This document shows, one piece after another, positions 1-12,001 of a DNA stretch of 64,000 nucleotides. The notes beneath the pieces are model-generated. The model had not been told where the DNA came from. It saw nothing but the letters and a program-made list of their open reading frames with translations, and made no database searches. The position numbers were made by a program, and so were the translations under genes. The stretch covers positions 71,985,687-72,049,686 of the forward strand of contig NC_088206.1 in NCBI RefSeq assembly GCF_037126465.1. Reading direction: 5' to 3'. Every line of letters starts with the position of its first letter. Position 1 is the first letter of the stretch. The DNA is from Ornithodoros turicata (taxonomy: Eukaryota > Arthropoda > Arachnida > Ixodida > Argasidae).

Positions 1-24
1 TAGCCTTCCATATAGGAAGAGGTA

Positions 25-336
25 CAGGTTGGGACAAAAGTTTACGGAACACGCGAGCGGCGTACTTTTTCTTCGGTGCGACACCCTAGCGGCTGCAGGA
101 AGCGGGTGAGTTCACTGTTTCGGAGGGGTGGAAGGGTACGCTGTTAGCGACACACAGCGGTAGCTTCCACTTCCCAAACACAACCAGGCGATATCGGAAC
201 TACCGCTGTGTCTCTGGCATCGCACGCTTGCACCCCTCCGAAGCAGTGAACTCACCCGCTTCCGCCAGCCGCTAGGGTGTCGTACCGACGAAAAAATGCG
301 CCGCTCGCGTGTTCCGTAAACTTTTGTCCCAACCTG
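25..336. mobile_element. Palindromic TA-flanked MITE, Tc1/mariner-like ends
   Basis: The two ends are near-perfect reverse complements: the left begins CAGGTTGGGACAAAAGTTTA and the right mirrors it, with pairing continuing inward for about 100 bases. A TA lies on each side (23-24 and 337-338). The GGGACAAAAGTTTACGGAAC-type end resembles Tc1/mariner termini (family knowledge). No transposase frame is present, so this is a non-autonomous element. The pairing also extends about 3 bases beyond the TA, so the exact boundary is uncertain by a few bases. Confidence 0.8.
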
Positions 337-1440
337 TACCTGTTCGAGGACAACGCAAGCGAAACATTACGACTCACTTTCGGTGCAGACAAATTGTAAT
401 GGTTGCGTTTGCCCTCTCTAATATCTCGATATGTGCAAGGTAAAGCTTTCGGTACACAGCCACGTCGAGATTCAAGAGAGCGCTGGTTCGAGCGAGTTGA
501 TTACTGTCAAGGGACGTCATGGCGCGAAACACAGACAAGCCGATGGCACCGTTGCCCGTTAAAATGCCTATAGTAGTTGCTATTGCTGATAACCGGTTTC
601 TGCTTTTGATAACACAGCACGTGGGAAAGCATCAGTTGGAAACCGGTAAGCCCAAGTATACGTATTAGAATCCCGTTTCCGGTTTAACGACTGGTTTTAA
701 CGCGGGCAGCTCGTAAACATCCACGATGAAGGTGCGATAACGAGTAAACAACTATGATAAACGCACGAATACGCTCCCCGAACGTGTTGCGACGTCTCGC
801 TGACACTTCATATCACGAGATAACCTCCCCCCTCCCTTTCCCGACGACGAATACCTTTCCGTTACAAAACCAACCGCTGCGCGAATACCGTTAGGTACTT
901 CTTTCGTCTTTGTAGCGAAACGCGCAACGACAGACCAAAACCTCATCACACAATAGAGGCAATAAACCCATTATCTCCGCGTGCAAGCGTATCTATACCG
1001 CAATGCAGTTCTCATCCAGACAATACATTCCCTATAAACACAGCATCCATTATTTATTCACCGCTATTCTCGCAGAACCCAAACAGCTATTGAGCGAGGG
1101 GAGAAAACTGAATTCAGGCTACGCGCCCCCGAACAATCAATACGCAGCCCTACATGGACTGCCAAAGCGATATTGCAAAATTCTTATCCCTATACACATC
1201 TACGCTGTAGCCATGTAGATGTATACACATATATTACATTCGGCGCGTTCATAGTGTACTATTATATAAAAGATGTATTGCCACAATACGGGATGAAAGG
1301 GAAAATCGAATTTCTCCCAAGTCTGTTCACGGTTAACAAAGGGCATGAAGATAGGTGAGGGAAAACTTTTATGGGCTGGACTCCCGTATGAAACGGATCG
1401 AGTAGTACAATATGGAAAGGGAGTTTTTTACTTTAGCTGG
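337..1440. other. No feature recognised
   Basis: I see only short open frames without recognisable motifs, and no repeat that recurs elsewhere in the window. Confidence 0.5.
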
Positions 1441-1649
1441 TTGGATCATATGAACGTGTTGCTGCCGAGTGATCTGCTCCTCGGGAAGATCGTGCCTCCT
1501 GGGACGACTTCATGGGGAATGCTGGTGCTGACATTGGCCTCACAACGTGTGAGCTAAATCCCTAGGGAAGACACCCTGACAGAACAGTCTGTGCCGGGAT
1601 TCGAACCGGGGTCACCTCCTCGTAATGGAAGCCGGTAATCTTAGCCACT
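1441..1649 (-). mobile_element. tRNA-derived SINE (SINE-B), minus strand
   Basis: The reverse strand carries a tRNA B-box (GGTTCGAATCC, 1598-1608) preceded by an A-box-like stretch at the right end. Downstream of it is a body with a CAATGTCAGCACCAG-like segment followed by GAAGTCGTCCCAGGA. The same order recurs on the plus strand at 62210-62460, so the two are copies of one family. The body is a diverged relative of the SINE-A core (TGTCGGCACAGTTCCCCCTG). No clear target duplication is visible; the copy looks old. Confidence 0.65.
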
Positions 1650-3295
1650 TTTTTTCCTTCTAATTATAATAACTTTATTACATCGTATAATAACATCATA
1701 CTGGTTTTTCTTCGCCGAGTGGTGGTGGTGGTGGTGGTGGTAGAAATATCGCGGAAGAGAAGTAAGCCAATGAAATGGTGAAGGTTTTGCAAACAGACAC
1801 CGGTGACTATGAGTAGATGTACGTTAATTAGCTCGAAGCATGTTATCTTATTTTATGCTTTGAGGTGTCGTGACATGGCAGATGTGTGCACGTGCTCCGC
1901 GACTGCTCTTGGGCAAAGCAGCAGCGACTACGTGGCATACACCGCGACATGCCCGTTTGTATAGTATGGCGTCATGGGTATTCACGGAAATTATTAGCAA
2001 CATTTTATAGCGTCGCGTGTACGCTCTATGCCGGCATAGTCTCAATGCTGAAAGCGCATCTCAGCGTATCGGTGACGCAGTCTAACAAGTACATATAATC
2101 ATCTGGTCCCGCACACAAAAGCTGCATGTAATGTACTGAGAGAGCATTATTCCATTCTACGTATGCGAGCTATTTGTACAATGCGAGGCTCGAGAGGAAA
2201 AAGCTCCCTCGGAAGCCATTTGTGGCCAACAAAAGGGGGCTTGTTGGTTATAAAGACACGGAGGTAGTATTATACGCAGTTATGGCTTTCATAATGGAAG
2301 CCTGTCGGGTATTACGCTGCACTTGTTCCGTAACATCAGATTGGGTGGACTGTGTGGAGACAATGCCATAGTGTCGGAGTACGGCATTCGAGCTGCATTT
2401 TCGGTATACGGCAGGGTGGAGTCTTGGGTAAGTTACTTTCTAGAACGTATTTAAGTTACGGCTGCAGCTAGCTGGTGCCGAAATAGTAACTCAGTTACAG
2501 TTACAGCCACCATTTTACAGGTATACAGCTACAGGAATTATATAAGTTAAAGAAAATTTACAGTTACTTTTTAAGACACGAAATCTGAGTACACGCAACT
2601 CTAAAAATCCGCGGTAAGCGGGCTCACATCTCCATATGGTTTCTCCTACTATCATCATCATCATCATAATCATAATCACCATCATTATATAAAAAAAATA
2701 TCGGGGACTCTCTTGGTTGGAAGGGCCCGCGAGGTTTCCGACGTAGAATTTACTTTGTTGACTATGAATTCAATTTCCCTTATTAAATTATTTAATTAAA
2801 ATTTAATTAATTACGGTAGTTTAATTGCCAATAATGCTTGAGCTTTACGTGAAATTTTCTCACGTGTGACCCACCGGAAACACGTAAATTCTACGTCAAA
2901 ATCCTTCAAACTAGTATAGGGCTGGAAGGATCGAATGCCTCCATCGAATAGCAAGGAAAGGAATAGCAAGTCGGTCTTTGCCTGACTAACCTTTCCTTGC
3001 TTTTTTTTCTCAATAAACATATCCCCCCCCCCCCCCCTCCATCGAATTCCGCAAACGTGACCTTCACGACGACAGAGACTTTCGGGGCATGCAAACAATT
3101 TTAAATATGTGCCACTACCTCAAAAACTTAATTACCGTTCCACTTGTTACAATTATACAGTTCTTCAGTTACATTTGCAAAAGTAACTCGGAACTGCCAG
3201 TTAGGTACTGGAAATACACCTTGTTGCAGTTGCAAGTTCATTTACAAGGTCATTTTGGAGGAGCATGTTCACTGGTCCAGTAAATTTAGGGAATG
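1650..3295. other. No gene; simple repeats and a possible hAT end
   Basis: A (GGT)n run lies at about 1722-1741 and a (CAT)n/(AAT)n run at about 2650-2690. At about 2411-2580 an AGTCTTGGGTAAGTTAC segment with repeated AGTTAC words resembles hAT-type ends, and part of it recurs at about 52343-52402 (AGTCTTGGGTA, then GTAGCTAGCTGGT). A C-run lies at about 3024-3038. No coding region is recognised. Confidence 0.4.
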
Positions 3296-3375
3296 GGAGA
3301 TATGCCATCAACTACTTCCGGTTGCTGCGCTCAAGATCACGATAGATCACGGGTTCGATCCCCGCCGATGAGTGT
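3296..3375 (+). repeat. tRNA-like sequence (SINE head or tRNA relic)
   Basis: A canonical B-box (GGGTTCGATCCC, 3351-3362) is present. The expected acceptor-stem pairing and a good A-box are not evident, so I do not call a functional tRNA gene. It is most likely the head of a decayed SINE. Confidence 0.4.
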
Positions 3376-3519
3376 AGCAATGTGTGAGGGAAGGTAATTA
3401 TTGCTTTGAGCACCGTGGGTGTCGGAAATTTCCGGCGGTCCTAGGTTGTCTAAATTATCCGCGGTCCAACCCTGCGGGACGAGAACACACAAGTGTGGGC
3501 GGACTAACCTTACATGTAA

Positions 3520-3974
3520 CCGTGTATATTCACACGAGCGACATCCTCACGGAATATTCTAGTAGAAGAAAAAGCGAAAACACTGCTCACAGAGCCGAAG
3601 TTCGGACCCGTGTTATATTGAGCACTCACACGGTGCGGTATATCGGGAGTGGCGAACTGCGCATTTAAGCAGACGACACTTAGCAGACGACACAGTCAGC
3701 GTGTTTTCCTGTCGTCTGCTACGGAATGTATTGTGGCGTACTGCACATTTAGCAGACGACACTTAGCAGACGACATTTAGCAGACGACACCGTCAGCGTG
3801 TTTTCCTGTCGTCTGCTACGGAATATCTTGTGGCTGTGTAGCAGGATATTCCCCACGGTTAGCAGTGGACGTGAAGACACGACGTTGAGTGCTCGCGCTC
3901 ACGTGACACAAGAAAGCTATGACGCTTTCCGCGTCTTCCGCTTCTGGGGGAATGTCGCTCGTGTGAATACACGG
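3520..3974. mobile_element. Palindromic DNA transposon with TAA duplication (copy 1)
   Basis: Inverted ends read CCGTGTATATTCACACGAGC on the left and the mirror image on the right. TAA flanks both sides (3517-3519 and 3975-3977), which fits the 3-bp duplication of PIF/Harbinger elements (family knowledge); the superfamily call is tentative. The interior holds several TTAGCAGACGACA words, some directly repeated and some inverted around CAGCGTGTTTTCCTG. A second copy in opposite orientation lies at 62825-63270. No transposase frame is present. Confidence 0.75.
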
Positions 3975-4000
3975 TAAGTCTGCTCCCAATTATTATTACC

Positions 4001-4262
4001 AGCTGCATGGCCGAGCGTGGTTAAGGCATCCCGCTCGTTGGTGATAGCCAAGGTCGTTGAACACTGTGAGGTGCTGGGTTCGAATCCTACCACCGGCTGT
4101 GCTGTCTGAGGTTTTTACCTGGATTTTCGAAAGACTTCCCAGTCGGCACGGTTCTCCCTGAAGTCGGCCCAGGACCCATACTACCCCTCCCACTCCTTCC
4201 TGCAGTCCACATCTGTATGCCACTCATAGCCACAGTTGCTTCGCGGCGCCAAGGTGGAAAAA
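4001..4262 (+). mobile_element. Near full-length tRNA-derived SINE (SINE-A), class II tRNA head
   Basis: The head carries an A-box (TGGCCGAGCGTGGTTAAGGC, about 4008-4027) typical of Ser/Leu-type tRNAs and a B-box (GGGTTCGAATCC, 4076-4087), with a long spacer consistent with a long variable arm. The body follows the family order CTGTCTGAGGTTTT, then GTCGGCACGGTTCTCCCTGA and a CACTCCTTCCTGC box, and ends GCCACAGTTGCTTCGCGGCG. Imperfect AATTATTATTACC-type repeats flank it (3988-4000 and 4261-4274). Transcription in such families is by RNA polymerase III from the internal boxes, and mobilisation depends on a LINE partner; both are family knowledge. Confidence 0.85.
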
Positions 4263-4879
4263 TATTATTATTCCTAACTAGTTCCGTATGTTTTGTTTGC
4301 ATTTTCGGAAGCTGTTTTTCCGATCTTACTTCTTTTTTTTCTTCTTTTTTTTTGCACATACTTTTTCAATGACGTGTAGCCAAGCCTGTCCAGAATACCT
4401 AGCGTTCATCTGTCACGCTATATTATATTTTGTGAACGGATATCCGGTCACCTTGTGGGTATATAGAGGCCGTTGAAACTTTTACGAGGTCAGCGCTTTT
4501 CTCTCCCTTTCTTTTCTCTCCCTCTTTTTTTTTAGTAATTTGATCGAAAGAAAATCTGAACGGAAAGTCAATTTTCGTGCGAGTTAAGCACGCCCTGCGA
4601 GGTTGTGACGAACTCCGAGGTAGTATTTGTCGTGTACAGAGTTGCGAAGGGTAACGTAGTAGTATGGTAAAGTAGTAGTACGGTAGTAGGGTAAAGTAGC
4701 AGTAGTAGTAAGGTAGTACGGTAAAGTCGTAGTAGTAGCGTAAATAATTTATCGAGGCTTTTTGCTCTTCCTTCCACCGCTCAGGAAAATAAATTGAAAT
4801 TGAAAGTACAGTATTTCTTCCGCTTTGTAAAAAACACCGCAGGAACGGCGGACACCATCTACGTCGCCGAAGTATGCAG

Positions 4880-5651
4880 TAGAGCCCTGCACGGGCCTGG
4901 GCCCTCGACCCAGCAGGCGGGCCGAGCTTGTTATTGGCTGTGTGCTCCGGGCCCTGCCGGTCACGGGCCGACAAAATACGCCAACACCGCGGGCCGGGCC
5001 GACAAGCATGTTTCCGAGAGTCGGGCTCGACCGGGTCACGCAGCTAATTCCACGCAGTGGAGAACTATTAGTTCATATCATCACGTGCTTGCATCACTTC
5101 TGTGAATATATTTGAAAAAACGAGCAAAGGACACTGCATTATGCGTATGATTCGACTATAACATTGTCAAAGCCAGCTTATAATGCTCCTGACTCCTCAC
5201 GTATTTCACAAACACGTTCGCAAAGCTTGGTGAGAGGGGTAACGATTGGGAGAAGGAGTTTGTCGACAGTATCATCTACCTCCACAAAAACTTGGTAGTG
5301 TAACGGTAACGCGCTTGCCCGCGTAAGTTCTAGATTTAATTTGGCCTCGTGCTGTTGCGGTAATTTACCTAAATTTACCTAAATTTACTCGACAGTTCTT
5401 GTATGTTTGTGGCCGTGTCTTCTCTTCTTATAAATTTACGTTTGATAAGCGCTAGGAACTCGTACGTCACGGCTGGAAATACTAGGCCGTGATCTACTCG
5501 CTGAGACACCGGGCCGGACCGGGCTCTATTCACTGGGCTTCGATCCAGGCCGGGCCGGGCCGCATAAAAACATTAAGGTCCGGGCCCGGGCCATTTTTCG
5601 ATAAGCCCGTGCCGGGTCGGGCCCGGAAAAGTCGGCCCGTGCAGGGCTCTA
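4880..5651. mobile_element. hAT-like non-autonomous element with 8-bp target duplication
   Basis: The ends are inverted repeats starting TAGAGCCCTGCACGGGCC, followed inward by GC-rich GGGCCGGGCC-type words on both sides. A perfect 8-bp duplication, GTATGCAG, flanks it (4872-4879 and 5652-5659). An 8-bp duplication with a TAGAG end is the hAT signature. The AT-rich interior has no transposase frame that I recognise, and overlapping short open frames here are incidental. Confidence 0.9.
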
Positions 5652-7122
5652 GTATGCAGTGCTTCAAAATCGTGTAAAAAATTTTCAGCTTCCAGGTTGG
5701 TTTAGATAAACTATGAAAAACGAAAACATAGATTTTTCCTATACATTGCCATTCCGCTATCGGCGATTTTTTTTAGAAGTGCGTGTTATGCTTTGAAATT
5801 GCAAACACGCGGCAAAAGAAATATCGTAACAGAGTTTCTACTGCTACGAAACTATGCGAACCTACACACACGAGGCTTAGCAGGTGGTCCTTTTTTGGGC
5901 TTTCACAATTTATACAGAACGAACTAGACCAAATGAACATTTTCATTTCAGCTTTCATTGCATAACATGCCCACCAACGTATAGTTTAGCTCCCACCCAC
6001 TCTATTTTTATTCATTATATCGTCATTACAAACCCCGTATGTTATCCTCGCCAGTAGCGCACACAGAAAAATATTTGGAGAGATCGTTATATGGGAAATT
6101 TACATGTGGAGGAAAAAAAAATCCACTCTCCCTTTCCGAAATGGACTACCACAGGTAAGAGTGCAGGGGGGAGGGGTCGCACACCCGACACCTCTCGCTA
6201 ACTACGCCACCGACCTTGGGTGCCCCTGGTAATTTATTTCATTCCAAATGTTGCGCCCCAACGCCATCCTACCCACTACACTGTGGCAATATTTCCAAAC
6301 CACGAAGCGTATAGTCGTGAGATCCGTCAAAAAAAGTGTGAAAGGTCTCAAAGTGAGGAACTGCGTCGCCTAATATCACGACCTAAGCTCGCATTGCATA
6401 ATAGAGGCATTTCACGGTTTGCTGACTAGCGGCCGGTTAGTCAGGCCTTCGGACACACAACCTGCCGGGGCTCCGGTCTCATTAAAAGTTGCCAAAATGC
6501 GCTCGAACCACGTCGACCGTTACAGGTTGTACGCTTCGAGGCGCACGCGGCCAAATTACACCGCGCACGTGCGCTGGCCCTATACTCTGGCCCTCTGGCC
6601 GCGAACAACCTGTCGACGGAAATTCCGGCTCCTTTCAGGGAATCCGCTGACGAGGGAAACTCGAGGATAAACTTTCTAACGCATTAAGCATATAACGCAG
6701 TATGTAAGAGTACGCGAGTAATATGTGTACACACATACTTCATGTTGAGCATAAAAGGATTATTCGACCGTGCGGATGTCAACATGACATGGCAGCATAT
6801 CGCTCGAGTTTGGGGCGAAGACAACGGACGAACAAAGAAACTCTGGGACTTATCCTGCTTACGTCATATTTAATTCGGCTTATTTCTTTCCGCGTATAAC
6901 TACTTGCTAGCTTAGCAATGCTGCCTGCGCAGGTAGTGCTGCCACCGAGAAACCCTAATGTCACGCGCGGGACGATGAATTATCCGTCGTCTTTATCATT
7001 GATTTTTCGTGCGAATGCGCCTGCCTTAATTAGACTTTTTTTTTTCAGACGAACACCCTACAAGCACCTGGCAAAGAAGCCGTTCATAAATGGACAGACC
7101 GGTCATACAGAGTTGTACCTAA
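5652..7122. other. No feature recognised
   Basis: No repeat family member or coding motif is recognised. An open frame at 6918-7268 ends in a polyisoleucine tract that is only the translated (AAT)n microsatellite. Confidence 0.5.
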
Positions 7123-7420
<298 letters not shown>

Positions 7421-8122
7421 GACTGCACATTAATGTTAAGAAGGCACGATGTCAAAGAGGAATAAGGCGAGAAATACCTAGTCTAACAACTTCCGAAAAT
7501 TGCCTTTATTGCAAACAGTTCCGACTCCAGAAAAAAAAAAAAAAAAAGAACAGGAAACACCGACGATGGTCATTTATGTGCACAACGAATGTTCACTGGC
7601 TGAAAAATTAACGCGGCAGAAAAATCGTCTCTAATACCTCCGCAACACCCCAAAGCGTATATACATGAATATAACCTTCTTAACGTACCATTCCTGTCCG
7701 TCCATTATCGTTCTAATTATAATCTTCCGTGGCATTATTTTGAGCCGTTGAACGTTGAAGCTTCCCCTTTAATAAAAGGCAGCTTTTCGACTGGCGCATC
7801 TGTTGTTTCGTGGGGCTTCCGCTTCCGAGACCCGAATAGAGATGAAGGTGCGAACGGACAGCGCTTGCGACATCCTCGCGAACGCTTCGTTAGGCACATG
7901 TGCTTTCAACGGTTTCTTTCTCCTCTTTCTTTTATTCTTTTTTTAAACTCTAAAATAGCCTACGAAATTACGGTTAATGGTATCGTGAAACGTGACGTCC
8001 TCTCTTATCCGTTTCCATGAAGATATACGTGTACGACGTATTTACGTGATAGGTATAATATAGGTTTAAAAAAAAAATGCAATGGCGAGAGAAATGGACG
8101 GCTTACTAGTTGGTATTGTGGT

Positions 8123-8575
8123 AGTCACTATACGACCCTAATTTTTAGGCACTAAAACGGCTCGAAATAGGCAGGTATTTTGGCCCCCAAAAGCACCCAA
8201 AATAGGCACAAAAAAATAAATAGAAAATAAGCACGTTGATTGAGATTGATCGATTATTTAAAAGAAAACCAGGGAGAAATTGAACTTGTCTCCTGACTAG
8301 TCCTGCTACTACCAAAACAAAACAACAAACAAACAAACAAACAAACAACCAAAAACAAACAAAGTACATTCCCCATCCCCAACAATTAGTGTGTTAGTAC
8401 ACTAGGTGCAAGTGAATAAATATCACTAGAACATGCAGAGAAACAGATACACACTAATGCAAAGATACACACTACAAATACACACTAATACACACTACAA
8501 AGACACACTGATACGAGAGGCACTCACACAAAATCCTAAAATATAGGCACGTTCTCCAGAGGATGTATAGTGACT
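8123..8575. mobile_element. Candidate DNA transposon relic with 11-bp inverted ends
   Basis: AGTCACTATAC (8123-8133) is mirrored by GTATAGTGACT (8565-8575). TAGGCAC words lie just inside both ends. The interior contains an (AAAC)n run near 8318-8350 and a TACACACTA-rich stretch. TATTGT occurs near both boundaries but not in a clean duplication position. Similar AGGCA-rich sequence recurs near 9540-9600, so the element may be larger or interrupted. Confidence 0.45.
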
Positions 8576-9700
8576 TTATTGTAAAGCTTTTCGTGATATG
8601 CGACGCTCGTGCATGCGCTCGTTTAAGTAACATTGCCACGAACCATCTTCGAGAAACTTCCAGGGCAGGCACGAAACGGTACATCTCATCCCGGCGCGTG
8701 CTGAAGAAGAAGCAAGAAGCTTCCAGACACATCGCCTGCTCTCTGGCAAACGCACGTGCTGTTTCTAGACTTTTCGGCGCGACGCTTAAATGCTTGTGCG
8801 CTCCAGACTGGAGCATTCATTCTTTGGACTCAGTTGTGTTCAGAGAGCTATAACTCTTGTGTTTTGCTACCAAGTAGTCTAATAAACCGTTCGCTGTTTA
8901 TTCGACGTCTCGCCGGCCCATTTCGCTTCGTGACAATATGCTAATATACAACATCCTCATTATCAAGAATACTTCTATGGCACGGGGCCGATCCCAGGAC
9001 GGCTCCACCACTTTTACGCTGATATTTTATCCGCTCACTGTCCCGAAAGTACACTATAATGAATCATGCTTTCAGTGTCCCAGCCAGCCTTGAAGGTTTG
9101 GAAACGCCAAGAAATGCTGGGTGTCTTAAGTCTGCGTAAATCCCTTCTTCTAGATTCTATTTGAATATCGCCCAGCTAACTAAAGCACCAAACAAAACCA
9201 AAGTGCCTCCAGCTACCGTAATCAAAGCAACCCATGGTCGTGAATAAAAAGAAAAAAAAAGAAGAGAAAGTATATCATTGCGCACGGACCTAATACGGCG
9301 CACGTGCACGACGCCTCTGTCGTGCTCCACACCGTGGTCGTCGGAGGCCAAAATCGGGCTTTGCTGCACGAGCAGCGTAGAGCCTGTCGTCGCACCACGA
9401 AAAATTCAGCATAGTTAGCATTCGCGTTCTGAGTTTTTGTGCGTAAATATACATTTACAAGCGCAAAAGGCGGACAAAGAGGGCCTGGCAAGGTTTTAAA
9501 AAAGGCAATTGTTATGGAATGAGATCGAGAAAAAGGCAGGCAAACTGGAATATGCCGCGTTTAGGATCGTTTAGGCACTTATAGGCAAATGCCTAAAGAT
9601 CCGATCACTGTTCCTCCTTGTGCGGCACAATTTCTTGCCGCGAGAAGCCGGTGCGTCCGCAACTGCTGTGCACTGGACTTGGGTCAAGACAGCCACAGCC

Positions 9701-9731
<31 letters not shown>

Positions 9732-11399
9732 TAGTAACGCGCGATGCCAAGCAATCCCAACACAGAAGAAAATGAACCCCCAGCCATCAGGCCATGGCTT
9801 TTCGTGCCGAGCTCTCAGCTACTGCAACCCACAGAATCGGAGTTTTTCGAATAAATCCGAATTGCTTTAAATTTTACCGGCGTATGTTTTCCAGACTATT
9901 TCGAAAAAAAGAAACACACACACACACACACACACACACACGAAACTCTACTTATAAGTTCAGAGGGACGTTGAAGTCAATCCTCCTTTTCCTCAGGAGT
10001 AAAAGGAAGGAGATTCTCCCGAAACGTCAACTCCATTTGCCCCGAACTTTATATCCCTAGCATTGTGCATCGAAAGTATAGTACTAGAGTAGAATAACAA
10101 AAGTGCAACATTAGATTGGATAGTCTTCATCTCCAACTCGATCCCCCTCCTCGTCGATGCACAGCGCAACGGACTGGCTTCACAAGCTTAACAACGGAAA
10201 AAAGCTCTGCTTCTTTTCAGCAATATATTTCGCTTCTTTCTTTTCTTTTTTTTCTTTTTTTCTTCTGTCATTTCTTCCGCGGAAAAAGATGAGATATATG
10301 GAAGAGCGTGATCAGAAAGCGAGTTATTCCACTGGCGTGCACTCGTCTATGCTGCCTAATGAAGCTTCGAGCTGCGGAAGTAATGCCCATCTGTTACAAT
10401 ACGGGCTACACACAGAGACTCGGAAATTGTGTCGGCCAGCTTATCTGTATTCTAGAGTTGCGCACATACATATTTTGTTCGCTCTGTCCATTCTGCACAC
10501 TTTGTAAGAGTTAACTGCGACATATATAGGTTGGTTTACAATGTAAAAGCCGGTTAAAACGTGTATCTTTCATTTCGTTTTCGCAGCACCGTTCAGTGGA
10601 TAGGCCCTTTCCAGCTATCCACATAGCTGGATGGGCCTATCCACGTACCCATTTAGGATGGTGGACAGGATGGAGGTTAAAGTTGTGACCGACCACGAGG
10701 CGAGGTGTACAGGTACTGTAAGTAGAAGCTGATGAACAAATGAAAGTGGTGCAAAGGAGCTGATGTACTGTAAAAAGAGGTTATAGCATTTCCTTCAGTT
10801 TGAGGAGTTTGACAAAGTCCCAATGTGAGATGTGCTCGGGTACAACGTTGACAGCACACTTCTTTTCACTGGAACCTGTAACGGGCTGATGCATAAACAC
10901 GGTTCGATTTTACCCCGAATTATGGATAACGAAGTAACGATTGGTTTTACCCTCTCTTCACGACCCCATTATTTAAAGGACATTGAACCCTAAAAAGAAA
11001 AAGAGAAAAGAAATAGATGCCAGTATACAAATTCGACTGCTCACGTTACGTAACAGTGGGCACGCGTAAAGCCTCGCCGACCAACTATCCGAGCAGACGC
11101 CCCGGTTGTAAGAAGGACACCGGGTAAGATAAACACGCAACGCCAACATCGTTATGCACGGATTCAGTATAGGAGCGGCGGATGCAGAGGGGATTACGAT
11201 AATCCGTTGCGGATTAAACGTGACAGAGATGGCCGGAAGATGAAGCGGAGCTGTTGCTCGATATAATCGGACTCATCACACTTCTTGATGGAAGGCGTCT
11301 TTTCGTAGAAGGAGGCGAATACAGGACACTGCAGGATAACGCAAACGGTTGCCGCCTTTGCCAGCTTCTTGCTCCTAATTGAAGTTCCCTCTTATTCGG
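8576..11399. other. No gene; homopolymer and dinucleotide repeats
   Basis: An uninterrupted run of 29 G lies at 9702-9730 and a (CA)n run at about 9913-9941. T-rich stretches occur near 10230-10265. I recognise no coding region, SINE or inverted-repeat element in this 2.8-kb stretch apart from short hairpins (for example around 10590-10640). Confidence 0.5.
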
Positions 11400-11767
11400 G
11401 TGACACCTTGATATGGTGTTACTCTGATACTGTGATATGTATTTGTCCTGACATGGTCTTCGGAGTTCCTCTTCTTATTCAATTTTGTATTTTTGCTGTG
11501 CATCGTACCTGCTTTGCTGTCGGTTAGATTACATTGTTCTGTCGCTCTATCATATCAACAACTACTTTATTTTTGAGATGAGGAATGGGGAGTGTCATCG
11601 CCAGGGGCGATACTATCATATTTATCATATTTATCATCATTTTCATATTTAATTTTAGGTTGTGTGTTGTATATGCTTTATCTCTGTATCTATACCTCAG
11701 GTACTGCGCCAACGCAAAGGCCCTGGGCCGTTCTTGGGCACTAAATAAAACCATTATTATTATTATT
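11400..11767 (+). mobile_element. LINE 3' end with two-stem hairpin and short (ATT)n tail
   Basis: The segment ends GTTCTTGGGCACTAAATAAAACC followed by (ATT)5 at 11753-11767. Just upstream, about 11704-11741 can fold with an outer stem (TGCgCC with GGGCA, one bulge) around an inner stem (GGCCC T GGGCC). The near-identical ending GTTCTTGGGCACCAATAAAAC precedes (ATT)n at 49733-49838, so the two belong to one LINE family. The 5' limit is uncertain. The (ATT)5 tail is directly followed by the next element at 11768. Confidence 0.6.
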
Positions 11768-12001
11768 GTCCTAAATCACTTTTGGGAATCTTTCTTCAAA
11801 ATACCTGTCGCGGTGAACCGTTCAATGAGAACAAAATCATTTAATTTTGTCGTACCATTCTCTTTCACTAGGTATGGGCTTTTTCGTAGAGTATGTTATG
11901 TCCCTCGTGTTTTTAACGATCCAGTCAAAGTCAGATTTGAAAAGGTCACTGCGTCAATTATATTATTGTGCTTAATGAATGTACCATGTAGTTATATTTG
12001 A
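11768..12001 (+). pseudogene. LINE reverse transcriptase C-terminal remnant
   Basis: The frame reading through 11768-12001 contains FVVPFSFTRYG followed by VCYVPRVFND about ten residues later, ending in a stop. Segments of this form (RT..FVVP..RT.YG...Y..PR.WN.LP) occur near the C-terminus of CR1/L2/jockey-type ORF2 proteins after the thumb domain (family knowledge). The expected LP dipeptide and a clean downstream helix are missing, so it is probably mutated. The open frame upstream of 11768 belongs to a different element and joins only by chance through the (ATT)n tract. Confidence 0.5.

Noticed and set aside
3660..3830. CRISPR-like look of repeated AGCAGACGACA words
   Set aside because: Repeats are irregularly spaced, occur in both orientations and lie within a transposon with inverted ends present twice in the window; there are no regular unique spacers and the genome is eukaryotic.
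4076..4087. Possible functional tRNA gene (A-box and B-box present)
   Set aside because: The sequence continues into a SINE body shared with other copies, and the cloverleaf acceptor stem is not preserved. The same holds for 3296-3375, 50231-50346, 52440-52512 and 62210-62290.
11585..12001. Single 138-codon protein across 11585-12001
   Set aside because: The frame joins the 3' UTR of one LINE, an (ATT)n tail (a run of isoleucine) and the C-terminus of a second LINE. Only the part after 11768 is a polymerase remnant.
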